The position numbers were made by a program, and so were the translations under genes. From Rhizomys pruinosus (lineage: Eukaryota > Chordata > Mammalia > Rodentia > Spalacidae), in assembly GCA_009823505.1 (NCBI GenBank), contig VZQC01000392.1, positions 3,496,246-3,560,245 on the forward strand: 64,000 bases of DNA, given 5' to 3'. Positions 11,321 to 21,246 of the stretch are shown here, in pieces (within the stretch, counting starts at the first letter, position 1; each line of letters begins with the position of its first letter). The notes below the pieces were generated by a model. The model worked only from the letters and a program-made list of their open reading frames with translations, searched no databases and was not told the origin of the DNA.

Positions 11321-11441
11321 CCTGCTTGCTGCCTGCTTTCTTGAGAGGCCCCTACAAACTCCTTGAGGCTGCATACATGTCATGTCCCCACTGTCCTCAC
11401 TGGTCTGTGGCTGCCTATAAAGGCCATACAATTGTGGATCT
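11321..11441 (-). repeat. Arm 2 of the ~125-bp inverted duplication
   Basis: Reverse-complement partner of 10771-10900. It differs by point changes and small indels near the ends. It could be two copies of an unnamed interspersed repeat or a local inverted duplication. Confidence 0.88.
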
Positions 11442-11765
11442 CAGCTGGTGACAGCACCCAGGGCTGCCGCTGAGCACCAGAATCCTCCTCACCAGAAGTC
11501 GCACTACCAGTCACTACTTCGTTCCTTGGGACACACTCATGGGACCTCAGAATCACTACCTAGACTGTCTACATTGGTGGAGCAAGTGATTGCTTTCTGC
11601 AATCAGGACCCACAGGCACCAATGTGCCAACCGGCACGAGGAGGCACACTGGTGGTGATAGTGGCAGCTAGCCAGGTGAGGGTCTCCACAAAACAGTGGA
11701 AAGAAGTACACAGGAGGGCAGCGGCAGCCACCTAGAAGATCGCTTGCCTTGTCCTGTGTATAAGG
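11442..11765. other. Unique sequence, nothing recognised
   Basis: Overlapping short frames on both strands, with no domain or splice evidence. Confidence 0.45.
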
Positions 11766-11884
11766 AAATGATGACTCGGGGGTCAAGAGCACTGGCTGAT
11801 CTTGCAAGGACCTGAGTTTGGTAACAACTGTTCATAACTCCAGTTCCAAGGGATCTGACTGACACCTCCTCTAGGTTCCATGGC
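11766..11884 (+). mobile_element. B2 SINE fragment, source of the following minisatellite
   Basis: Middle part of a B2: 'gtcaagagcactggctgatc', 'ttcataactccagttcc', 'gggatctgac', then 'ttccatggccctgtacaca', which corresponds to the usual 'gacctccatgggcactg..cac' part. From there the sequence passes without a break into the 16-17-bp tandem array. Confidence 0.8.
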
Positions 11885-12349
11885 CCTGTACACAGGGTGC
11901 CCTGTACATGTGGTGCTCTGTACATGTGGGTGCACTATCCATGTGGGTGCCCTGTACACGTGGGTGCACTGTACATGTGGTGCACTGTACACGTGGTGCA
12001 CTGTACATGGGGTGCCCTGTACACATGGGTACCCTGTACACGTGGTACACTGTACACGTGGCTGCACTGTACACAGGGTGCCCTGTACACATGGGTGCCC
12101 TATACACATGGGTGTACTGTACATGTGGTGCACTGTACACATGGTGCACTGTACATGTGGGTATCCTGTACACATGTCAGCACTGTACACATGGGTGCCC
12201 TGTACATGTGGGTACCCTGTACACATGTCTGCACTGTACACATAGGCACCCTGTACACGTGGTGCCCTATACACGTGGGTGCCCTGTACACATGTCTGCA
12301 CTGTACACGTGGATGCCCTGTACATGGGGTGCCATGTACACATGGTGCA
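11885..12349. repeat. Minisatellite A1, 16-17-bp unit (CTGTACACATGGGTGCC)
   Basis: About 28 variant copies of CTGTACACATGGGTGCC / CTGTACACGTGGTGCA. The unit resembles the 3' region of the B2 fragment directly before it, suggesting the array grew by duplication of SINE sequence. All frames are largely open, so the overlapping long open frames are repeat artefacts. It continues at 12741 after an LTR insertion. Confidence 0.95.
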
Positions 12350-12740
12350 TGATGGGGTCCACCCAGCCGGCCAGGTCAAGATGGCGCTGAGGGGAGGTAG
12401 AGGAGGAGGGAACCGGGTTGTTTGCCAAAACCTCTGGCTGGGGAGAGATAAGGACAAGTGGCATGAGTTATAATTGTCAGCCATGTACACCAATCTGCCT
12501 GAGAGGGTCAGAGGGGCTGCAGGAACATTGGTCATTTGCTTTCGTGCCTAAATGCCTTTTGTGGCTGTTTTGTATATAAGTCACTGCCCTGCTTGCACTA
12601 AAGTGAGATCCTGCTTGACTAGACTCTCCGCTGCATCTGAGTGTCTCCGGGAACTGAGGAGGCTGGGAAACAGGTGAGAGGCGCACTTACCTTCCCTCAG
12701 CCCAGTCGGTTCCAGGACAGGACCCGACTAAGACCCGACA
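12350..12740 (+). mobile_element. Probable solo LTR (class II ERV-like) inside the minisatellite
   Basis: A 391-bp non-repetitive block splits one tandem array. It starts TGATGGGG and ends CCCGACA, giving the TG...CA ends of an LTR. It contains 'aagatggcgc' near the 5' end, a TATA box (TATATAA, 12573-12579), and a downstream region resembling the R/U5 of rodent class II LTRs. The flanks 'gtgca' and 'ctgca' could be an imperfect target duplication, uncertain because the target is repetitive. No internal retroviral sequence is present. Confidence 0.7.
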
Positions 12741-13482
12741 CTGCACTGAACACATGGGTGCACTGTACCTGTGGCTGCACTGTACACGAGGTGCCCTGTA
12801 CATGTATCTGCACTGTACACGTGGGTGCACTGTACACATGGGTGCCCTGTACACATGGTGCACTGTACCTGAGGCTGCACTGTACACAGGGTGCCCTGTA
12901 CATGTGGGTGCCCTGTACATGTATCTGCACTGTACACGTGGGTGCACTGTACACATGGGTGCCCTGTATATGTGGTACCCTGTATACATGGTACCCTGTA
13001 CACGTGGGTGCCCTGTACACGTGTCTGCACTGTACACATGGGTGCATTGTACACATGGTGCCCTGTACATGTGGGTGCCCTGTACACATGGTTGCCCTGT
13101 ACACGTGGTGCACTGTACATGTGCCTGCACTGTACACATGGTGCCCTGTATATGTGGGTGCACTGTCCACATGGTGCTCTGCCCATGTGGGTACACTGTG
13201 TGCACTGTCCATGTGGGTTCCTTGTCCACGTGGGTGCCCTGTACATGTGGTGCACTGTATATGTGGTGCCCTGTACACGTGGGTGCCCTGTACACATGGG
13301 TGCACTGTCCACATGGTTGCACTGTCCACATGGGTACCCTGTACACATGGGTGCACTGTACACATGGGTGCACTGTCCACATGGTTGCACTGTCCACATG
13401 AGTGCCCTGTTCATGTGGGTGCACTGTCCACATAGGTGCCCTGTCCACGTGGGTGCCCTGTTCATGTGGGTGCACTGTACAG
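12741..13482. repeat. Minisatellite A2, continuation of the 16-17-bp array
   Basis: About 44 copies of the unit seen at 11885-12349. From about 13150 many units carry CTGTCCACATGG in place of CTGTACACATGG, a local variant class showing homogenisation at one end. The array ends abruptly at unique sequence. Confidence 0.95.
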
Positions 13483-13558
13483 GTAAACTCTTATCACAGA
13501 AAGAAAACTCGTCCACATCTTTTCTCACTTTGGTCTTTTTAATTTTGTTGTTTTTTCT

Positions 13559-13664
13559 TTTTTGAGAAAGGGTCAATGCAATCTAAGCTGGCCTCAAACT
13601 TGAGCTCTTCCTACCTCAGTTTCCCATGCTGAGACTCTCAGCATAAGCCACCAAAACTGGCTAG
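13559..13664 (-). mobile_element. Old B1-like SINE
   Basis: Minus-strand signature 'tttttgagaaagggtc', 'gctggcctcaaactt', 'ataagccaccaaaactggc'. It is strongly diverged. Confidence 0.6.
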
Positions 13665-13943
13665 AAAGTGATTTTTTTTCAAACCTTACAGAAAAAGTAA
13701 AAAGAAAGAAAAATACTGTAAATGATACAAACCACCGCTCTGCACAGCCATGCCAGAGGGGCTGCTGCAGCACAGTCCCAGGGACAGTCTAAGGAAAGCC
13801 CCAGCTCCAACCCAGGTCTCCCGCAGGGCTGCTGGCCTGCTCCCCCACCTGTTCTCCCCATCAAAAGCACGAAGGTTCCCACCCTTCCATCTCCTCTCTC
13901 GCCCACCTGTTCAACAGTTGAGCTGGGTCCCCACTGTTCAAGC

Positions 13944-14275
13944 ACCCTAGTTGGGTCTCTACTCACTCCCTAGTTGGGTCTGAACTCACTCCCTAGTTGG
14001 GTCTGTACTCACTCCCTAGTTGGGTCTGTACTCACTCCCTAGTTGGGTCTACACTCACTCCCTAGTTGGGTCTGTACTCACTCCCTAGTTGGGTCTCTAC
14101 TCACTTCCTAGTTGGGTCTATACTCACTCCCTATTTGGGTCTGTAGTCACTCCCTAGTTGGGTCTATACTCACTCCCAAGTTGGGTCTATACTCACTGTC
14201 TATTTGGGTCTCTACTCACTCCGTAGTTGGGTCTCTACTCACTCCCTAGTTGTGTCTATACTCACTCCCCAGTTG
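13944..14275. repeat. 23-bp minisatellite (ACTCACTCCCTAGTTGGGTCTGT)
   Basis: About 14 copies of a 23-bp unit with few substitutions, chiefly at the last three bases (tct, tgt, tat, aca). No open frame or gene is associated. It is bounded by unique sequence and then a B2. Confidence 0.96.
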
Positions 14276-14337
14276 TGGCTTCCAGGAACAAGGCTGCTTA
14301 CCTTAGTTAGGATGTGTCCAGAAATATGTACAGAGAC

Positions 14338-14557
14338 TATTTTTATTTATTTTTTATGTGTTTAAGTGTACTGTCTGCATGTAGCTTGGTGCACCCATGT
14401 TGTGCAATGATGTGGAGGTCAGAAGAGGGCATCGGATTCCCCTGGAACTGGAGTTAAAGACGGTTCTTAGCCGTCATGTGGGTGATGGGAATCGAACCTG
14501 GGTCCTCTTCAAGAGAAGTCTGTGTTCTGAATTGTTGAGCCATCTCTCCAGCCCCCA
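14338..14557 (-). mobile_element. B2 SINE
   Basis: Minus-strand full-length B2 without the internal duplication. 'agagactattttt' repeats at both ends as a target-site duplication. The head reads 'ggctggagagatggctcaac' on minus. Confidence 0.94.
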
Positions 14558-14715
14558 GAGACTATTTTTTAAAGCATATTTACAAAAGAGTTTGTTCAGA
14601 CCGAATAGGATGCAAGTCCAGTGCTTGTCATACCCCTGTTGTCCTTTACCTCTGGAAGCTGGGCATCTTTGGTTTTTCTAGTAAACATTTCCTAGCTTTC
14701 AAAATAAGAAGTTCC

Positions 14716-14950
14716 TGGACTGGAGAGATGGCTCAGTGGTTAAGAGCACCAAATGCACTTGCAGAGGACCTGGGTTTCAATCTTTAAGCTGGGTATGGTG
14801 GCACATGCCTTTAATCCTAGCACTCAGGAGGCAAACAGAGGCAGGCAGATCTTTGTGAGTTCAAGGCCAGCCTGGTCTACAGAGTGAGTTCCAGGACAGC
14901 TGGGGCTATAGGAAGATCCTATCTCAAAAACACCAAAAAAAAAAAAAAGT
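14716..14950 (+). mobile_element. Chimeric B2-B1 SINE, internally deleted
   Basis: About 65 nt of B2 ('actggagagatggctcagtg' to 'gggtttcaat') is followed by 'ctttaagc', then a full B1 with a poly(A) tail. 'aagttcc' occurs just before the B2 head and just after the A-tail, as if the unit inserted whole. The junction repeats those at 6.58 and 45.26 kb, with the B2 part shortened by about 30 nt. Confidence 0.75.
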
Positions 14951-15709
14951 TCCAGCAGCAATATAATTATGATGTTTTCCTGGCACAGATTGCCTCCTAG
15001 GCAATAAAAGGCACAGCAAGAGAAGAACAAGCAGGAGGACGGAAGCCCATCCTGAACCATAGCCTCAAACCCAGACTCTACCCACACACCTTACAGTGTC
15101 ACTCCATCTTGGCTAGACCAATCACTTTCAGTGTGCGCTGGCCAGAGGGCCTGAGAGCCTTGCCTGGGATGCCAGCCCTCTGCAGAAAGGCTGGGAACCA
15201 GAGACCCCCCACCCCATGAAGGGCTTGGGGAACAGAAAAGGCCACTCCAAGAATTCACACCCTAAAGTTCATGAGTTGTCTCCTGTAGCTCAGAGCTCAG
15301 ATCTGTGCTTGGGAGCCCAGGATGAAAAAGGCTAGTGTGTTCTACTGAGCAAACACCATGGCCACATCTTTAAATCAGGGGATGAAACAGAAAGGCCTCG
15401 GTGTGGTACCCACCTTAGGGTCTGTCCAGCTCTGCAGCTGTGGTAACTTGCCTGAGGAAGACCTGAGGAGGGACTGAGCTCCACGGTCCTCCAGCTGGGG
15501 CCACAGGCCTCCGGCTGCAGCCACAACTCTCATTGTAGGGTGCACTCTGCACCTGTCCCCAGCACCTGGGGGCCCTCAGCTTTTCTCAGTTCAAACATCC
15601 TGGGGCCCAGAACCCTGGACACTGCTTAGAACACCCAATAAGGGGTCCCAATCCAGCGTTTTTTGAAACTGTGTGTGTGTTACTGTTATAATCTTTAAAA
15701 TAAAACGGA
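14951..15709. other. Unique sequence, nothing recognised
   Basis: No repeats or coding exons seen. A short GT stretch occurs near 15670. Confidence 0.45.
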
Positions 15710-15926
15710 GGGGCTTGGCAGTTAAACACACTGATTGCTCTTACAGAGGATCAGGGCTTGATTCCCAGCACCCACATGGCAGCTAACAACCATCCATAAC
15801 TCCGTTTCCAGGGGATCTGATGTCCTCCTCTAATCTCCACAGGCACTGCATAACATGGGCGCACTTATACACATGTACACAATACATTCATACACATAAA
15901 ATAGAAATAATAAAATATTTTAAAAG
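15710..15926 (+). mobile_element. B2-family SINE
   Basis: B2 with a reduced head ('ggggcttggcagttaaac'), then 'cagcacccacatggcagc', 'ctccgtttccaggggatc' and an AT-rich tail. Confidence 0.88.
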
Positions 15927-15965
15927 AAAACAGAAAGTGAAACAACTTCCATTAAGAAGTTATAG

Positions 15966-16071
15966 GAGGCAGGCAAGACGGCTCAGCAGGAAAACGTGTT
16001 GCTCTGCATGCCTCATGACCACTGATTGGAGTCCACGCTGACCTGTCTGTGCTGGAAACCCCCTCCTCTCA

Positions 16072-16136
<65 letters not shown>

Positions 16137-16150
16137 AGACACAGAAATAA
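15966..16150 (+). mobile_element. B4-like SINE with (CT)n(CA)n tail
   Basis: Starts 'ggcaggcaagacggctcagc', then 'gcatgcctcatgacc' and 'tggagtccac', which resembles the ID-derived head of B4 elements. The rest is replaced by pure CT then CA repeats at 16066-16145. Confidence 0.6.
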
Positions 16151-16384
16151 TATTTTTAAAGGTTGCAGAGCTGAGAGGAAGTGACAGGAAAGCTGCCTTC
16201 TACCGGGGACCCCCTCCCACTAGGAGGGCTAGCATGCACAAGTTCCCTAAGGAGACGTGGTCATGGCCGATGGCCCTGCTGGAGAACTCCTCCCTCCAGC
16301 AATAGAGCCTTAACACAGAGCTGGAGTTGATGAGGAAAGACCCTGGAAGCTGTGGTGGAAATGACATGCTTAAAACCAAGCATG

Positions 16385-16421
16385 TCTCGAAAAGACCAAA
16401 AAAAAAAAAAAAAAAAACAAA
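16385..16421 (+). mobile_element. Extremely 5'-truncated B1 insertion
   Basis: Only the last ~15 nt of a B1 ('tctcgaaaagacc') plus an A-tail are present. They are flanked by a 13-bp target-site duplication, 'aaaaccaagcatg', at 16372-16384 and 16422-16434. The duplication identifies it as a retrotransposition event and not simple A-rich DNA. Confidence 0.8.
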
Positions 16422-16434
16422 AAAACCAAGCATG

Positions 16435-18344
16435 TGGCCTTGCGGAGGACGGCAGCGTGAAGCTTTAAAGGATCTGATTTGGTGAGTGGAAATGAGGAAG
16501 GACAGAAAACACTGGCCATAAGAAGACAGAGCCCTCCCCACCAGCCTAGGCTAGACAAGCAGGGTGACCTTGGCAGAGGCCACCCCGTCGCCACCCCTCC
16601 TGTCCAGCTAGACCAACGGCCTTAATGTGCTTGGTGCCTCCCTGAAGGTCACCTACTAAAAATACAAGGCTTATGGGGCGGGGAGGGCTGGTGGGTGTCC
16701 TAACTGGCAAGCTGGTAAGGTGGTTCTGCTCTCGAACACCTGCGCCATCCAGAGGCCTCTGTTCACAGAGCGACTCAGCCAGTGGGTGGGTGGAAGGGTG
16801 CACAGATGGCCTTGGGTTCTTCAAATTCAGGGCTAGTTGCTCCTCGGAGAGAAAGCCTGAGGCTGCCACGTTCTAGTGATGCCAGCAGCCTGCACAGAGA
16901 TGAGAGCCTCGACTACCTGCAAGTCAGCCTAGTCTCAGCTGAGCTGCAAAGCACAGACTGGTCCCCAGTCCAGGGCCCCTTGGGATTGGCCACATCCATT
17001 CAGGGCATGTGGCTGCTGGCACCGAGCCCTGAAGCCACTAGGACGCTTATTTTCCTGATGAGGTTGAAGCTCAGCCCTGGGCAGCCAGTGTGTATCCAGG
17101 AGCACTGCTTGGACCCCCTGCCCTTTGTGAAGCTAGCCATCTGCTCTCCTGCTCTCATGGGAAAGAACTCCAGCTAGCCTCCCTGGTGAGCACTGGGAGC
17201 TCTGCCCAGGGAAGAAAGTCCCCCTTCACCTGCGTGTCCTGATCAGAAAAAGGGAGCAGCACAGCTATCGTAGGAAGGGGTATCCACAGCCTGCACAGAG
17301 TACCGAGTTCTCAGCTGCTGCAGCTCTGGTGACTCCTAGTGGCCATTCAAAAAGGCCATGTGGCCATTCTGACTGCTGCTTGTGTCACAGCTCTGTCCAG
17401 AGCTGGCCTGGCTCTGCTCTGGGATCTGTTGGCCACCAAACAGCCCGATGGCTAGGTATCCACTCATACCACAAGCTTTGTGGGAGACAGACTAACTCCC
17501 CACAAATCTCCATGGTGAAGAGACTTGAGATGTATCACTGAGAGCAGTCACAGGCCTACCCATCTCCGGGAAGTGGCCTGCAGCACTGGTCAGCACTCAA
17601 GTGCCGGCTGTGGGGCCGAGGGCTGTGTGGCATCGGCTCTTCTTCCTCCTTCCCAGGGCTGCAGGCAGTAGGCGCTCCTCTTGGGAACACTGACCAGTGC
17701 AGACCATTGCAGGGAGCCCCAGAGCTCACTCCTCCCTTCCCGGCAGCAGTCTGAGTGCATTTCTAGAGTAGACTCCGCTCATCTTTAGGTGTTTGTTAAT
17801 CTAGGGCAGGGCTGTGACATTCTCCCCATTGGGGTAAATTCTATTTCTGACTCTGGGTAAGAGATCACATTTCAGGGTGCGCCCAGGCCCTTCAGTCCCT
17901 GAAGGCCACTGGCTACCTCACTGTCCCCACGGCACACAGCTGACAGACCATGGTGTGGATGAGAGGCTGGCCTCCAGGGCACATCCTCTGACTCTCACAT
18001 TCTTTTGCTGGAACATCCTGCTGGCCAGTCCACTCTGCAAATGGCACACTGCTGGTACAGGGCTTGGCCGGGCAATCTTGATAGACACATTCTTCCCAAA
18101 TCAGAACAAATGCTGATGCTTTTGACTTCTGTTAGCCTGGCACAGAACTTTCCTCCTCCAAGGTTCAAAACTAGGAGGGAAACTTGCCACTCAGGAGCCC
18201 CCAATCTATAACCACACCTGGCTTGTGTCTCTCCTGGTTCAGCAGAGGTCACATGACCTGGCTGTCTGGCATTCTGGATGTGGTGTGCATACCGAAGACC
18301 TCTCTACCTGCTTCACACAGTCACTGACACCTGGAGAGAGACTT
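16435..18344. other. Unique sequence, nothing recognised
   Basis: GC-rich, no SINE for almost 2 kb. The 131-codon frame at 16782-17177 has no recognisable domain and no splice context. Confidence 0.4.
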
Positions 18345-18710
18345 GCGGTTAGTTTTTGTCAACTTGATACAAACTAGTCACCTGGAGAGACGAACCCTCA
18401 ATTGAAGCACCGTTGGCCTATTGGTGGGGTATTTTCCTGACTGTTAATAAATGTTGGATACCCAGCCCACTGCAGGCGGTGCCACCTCTGGGCAGCTGGG
18501 CCTGGTGTGTACAAGCAACGAAGCTGAGGAAGCCGGGGAAGCAGGCCAGTACATAGCATTCCTCCATGGTCTGACTTCCCTGGATGATGCACTGTCACTT
18601 GGAAGTGTAAGATGGAATAAACCCTGTCCGCCCCTAAGTTTGTTTTGTTTTTTTTTGGTCAGAGTGCATTATCACAGCAATGGAACGCAAATGAGAACGG
18701 ACCCTGACTC
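18345..18710 (+). mobile_element. LTR-like interspersed repeat (MaLR-type, tentative)
   Basis: Contains 'tttttgtcaacttgataca', 'acctggagagacgaaccctc', 'cccagcccactgcaggcgg' and an AATAAA-bearing end ('gatggaataaaccc', then 'atcacagcaatgg'). These are familiar rodent MaLR-like LTR features. The exact family name is not certain. Confidence 0.6.
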
Positions 18711-21196
18711 CAGTGGACGGTTCTCAACATTTTATTCAGTGCTGGCTCCTCGGCTGACACAGCGTCAGGACTGTACCTCCAGCTGTGGCTGTCCACAGCT
18801 GCCTCCCTCTGCCTCCCTCCACATCTGAGGGCCTCCATCAGCATCAGGACAAAGGTAGCCTGGGCTTAGCAGGGGTGGGTGGCCAGTCTCCTTCTAGAAA
18901 CCTCTAGAACCATGTCTTTCTGTCCTCTGCTCCTGACTTCCTGTATCCCAGCAGGCACAGATGTCAGCCAGCAGCTACTTCCTTTTGTCCTTCCCAGCCT
19001 GCCTCTGCTTGCAAACAGGCTCACTCCTGCCAGCCCTGGCTCCCAGCAGCCTGTCTCTCTGGCTGAGCAGTGGGCCACCGTCCTGAGGTCCCACTTTGGC
19101 TCTGTTCTGGCCTGTGTGCACATTCCTGTTCTGGTGCACATTCCGATGCTCTGGTGTAGATCTTACACTGTTCTCATAGCAGCCAGTGACTGGTTGACAT
19201 ACAACACTAAGAAGCCGCATGCATCATCTACACAGTGTACACGATCCTAAGCTGACCTGCCCAGCCAGATGGAAATGCAACATCACAGTTAACAGAGATG
19301 CTGAGGCAGGATATTCCTCTGACAACACCGATAACACCTGAGATGGCAGAGGCCCGAGGGAGGGACACAGGCTATACTGGGAAACAAAACAGAACACATC
19401 AGTAGGAGCTCCACTCAGCCCCAGGAGCTCCCCTGGGAATGGGAGCTCAAACAGCACTTTAAGAACCATAGCCAAGATGCTGGGTGTGGCTCAGTGCTAG
19501 AGCAGATGCCCAGGGTGCAGGGCCCCAGACTCCAACCCAGTGTGAGAGGCAGGGACAGGAGAAGAACCTGAAGCAGGGGTGTTGGCTGCTACCCTATAGA
19601 GATTAGAGCAGTAGATGGTGCTGGGTTAGTCAGGCTGTCCCATCCCAACTCACCTGCCCCCTGCCCACTGGACACACATTCTGGAATCTTCTGGGATGGG
19701 TGTGTAGTGTAACTTCAGGAGGTTGGGTATGCTGAGTCCTGCCAGCACCCTATGCTCTCAGGGGATGGGGTGTAGCTCTGCCCCCCCATGCCCAGGCTTT
19801 GTCACCCTGCTCCTCAGGAGCCAGAGTGATGTGTCTGTGCATGCCCAGTCCCGCCATGTCTCCTGGTGTAACAATCACCAGGTACCTGATTGTGAAATGG
19901 GCCGGTCACAGAGGCCTTGTGGGAAGGATGCCTAGTGGAATTTCTAGCTCAGTCTCACACATACATACATAAACATGCCCCCTTCCTGCAGCTGACTCTC
20001 TGAAGTTTTAATTACCAATCCCAACTACAGTCCAGAATATCAAGTGCAAGAGTCTGGGTGGAACAATGCATGTTTTAAATAACCTTTGCTCCAGCTGCCG
20101 CCGTGCCCTGGTTTCTCACTGTAGCCCTGCCTGACTGTGCACCACAAGCAGACATGTGCAGGGATAACAGGTTCGGTGGGACCTGGGGCGCCAGTCATCA
20201 TCAGGCCTCCAACAGGATGAGGGAACTGAGCTTTTACTTTCCCCTCACCTGGTCTGCAGCCCTTTGGTTGGCTAGCTCTCTGCCTACAGGTAGAGACATC
20301 ACTCGCTGGTACATGGCACACAGGGCTGGGACCTCATTAGCCAAGGACTGTGCACTTCACCCTACAGGCCTAAGTCAAGCCTGGACCTGAGAGAGTTCAA
20401 GTGCAGCTCTGGCCCCCTAGCATGGGGTCCCCACCCAGCACCCACCCTGGCAACACAGGATTGTGGGCATCTAGGGGCTTGTCTGCTCTGCTCAGCATGA
20501 CCTTGCCTCCATTTCAGCTTCTCAGAACTATCCCACCAGCACCGAAGACATGTTTTCTCTCTTAAATGCCCACAAAAACACATCCCACTGAAGGGCCTGC
20601 TGGTCTGAGTTTATTCCCACACATGGGCCCTATAGACATTTCAAGAGACAGTGAGGACCAGGCCAAAGGTCACAGCCCAAGTCCATGGGGAAGGGTACCC
20701 CTCCCTTGCCCCCACACCAGCTGATGGAGTGCCAAGAGAAACACTAGCTCAGCTGACAACAGCAAGTGACACCCATGACTGTGCCTCTGCAGGTGGAGCA
20801 AGCAGGCATCAGCTACTTGGGCAGAGCTGAACCAGCAATGCACAGCAGTGGTCCAAACACAGCAGCCACACCATGAGCCTAGACTCAAAGTTCTCAGCGC
20901 ACAGGTTCAATGGAAGAGAGAAACTAACCTAAAGACAACTTCATCTGGTCCACTGTACCCTACAGGCCAATTCAGCCATGTGGTATTTGAAAGGCATGGG
21001 AACTGTCTTACTGCCTCCTCGAACCCTCTGAGTCCAGGAGGAGCTGAACTCGGAGCCTCAGTTTGGCATCCGAGGGAGCAGTGGCCACGTAAGGCAGGCA
21101 GTCATGACATTGAGGGCTGGGTTCTGTTGTCTCAGGTAGTGGATGACACCTGTCTGAATGAGAGACAAGGCATACAGGAAAATCTTGTTCCCACAA

Positions 21197-21198
<2 letters not shown>
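18711..21198. other. Unique sequence, nothing recognised
   Basis: About 2.5 kb with no clear SINEs. A weak tRNA-like stretch at 19487-19540 ('gctgggtgtggctcagtgct') may be an ID-like remnant. Antisense AATAAA occurs near 18733 and 20612 but without an attached gene. Confidence 0.4.
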
Positions 21199-21239
<41 letters not shown>

Positions 21240-21246
21240 GCGGCGG
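21199..21246. repeat. (CAG)13(CGG)3 trinucleotide repeat
   Basis: Thirteen perfect CAG triplets run directly into three CGG triplets. Plus-strand frames would give polyglutamine or polyserine/polyalanine, but the surrounding frame is short and lacks coding context. Not assigned to a gene. Confidence 0.97.

Noticed and set aside
11783..13576. Cysteine/tryptophan-rich frames up to 282 codons on both strands
   Set aside because: All frames of the 16-17-bp array are open, so no frame is favoured.
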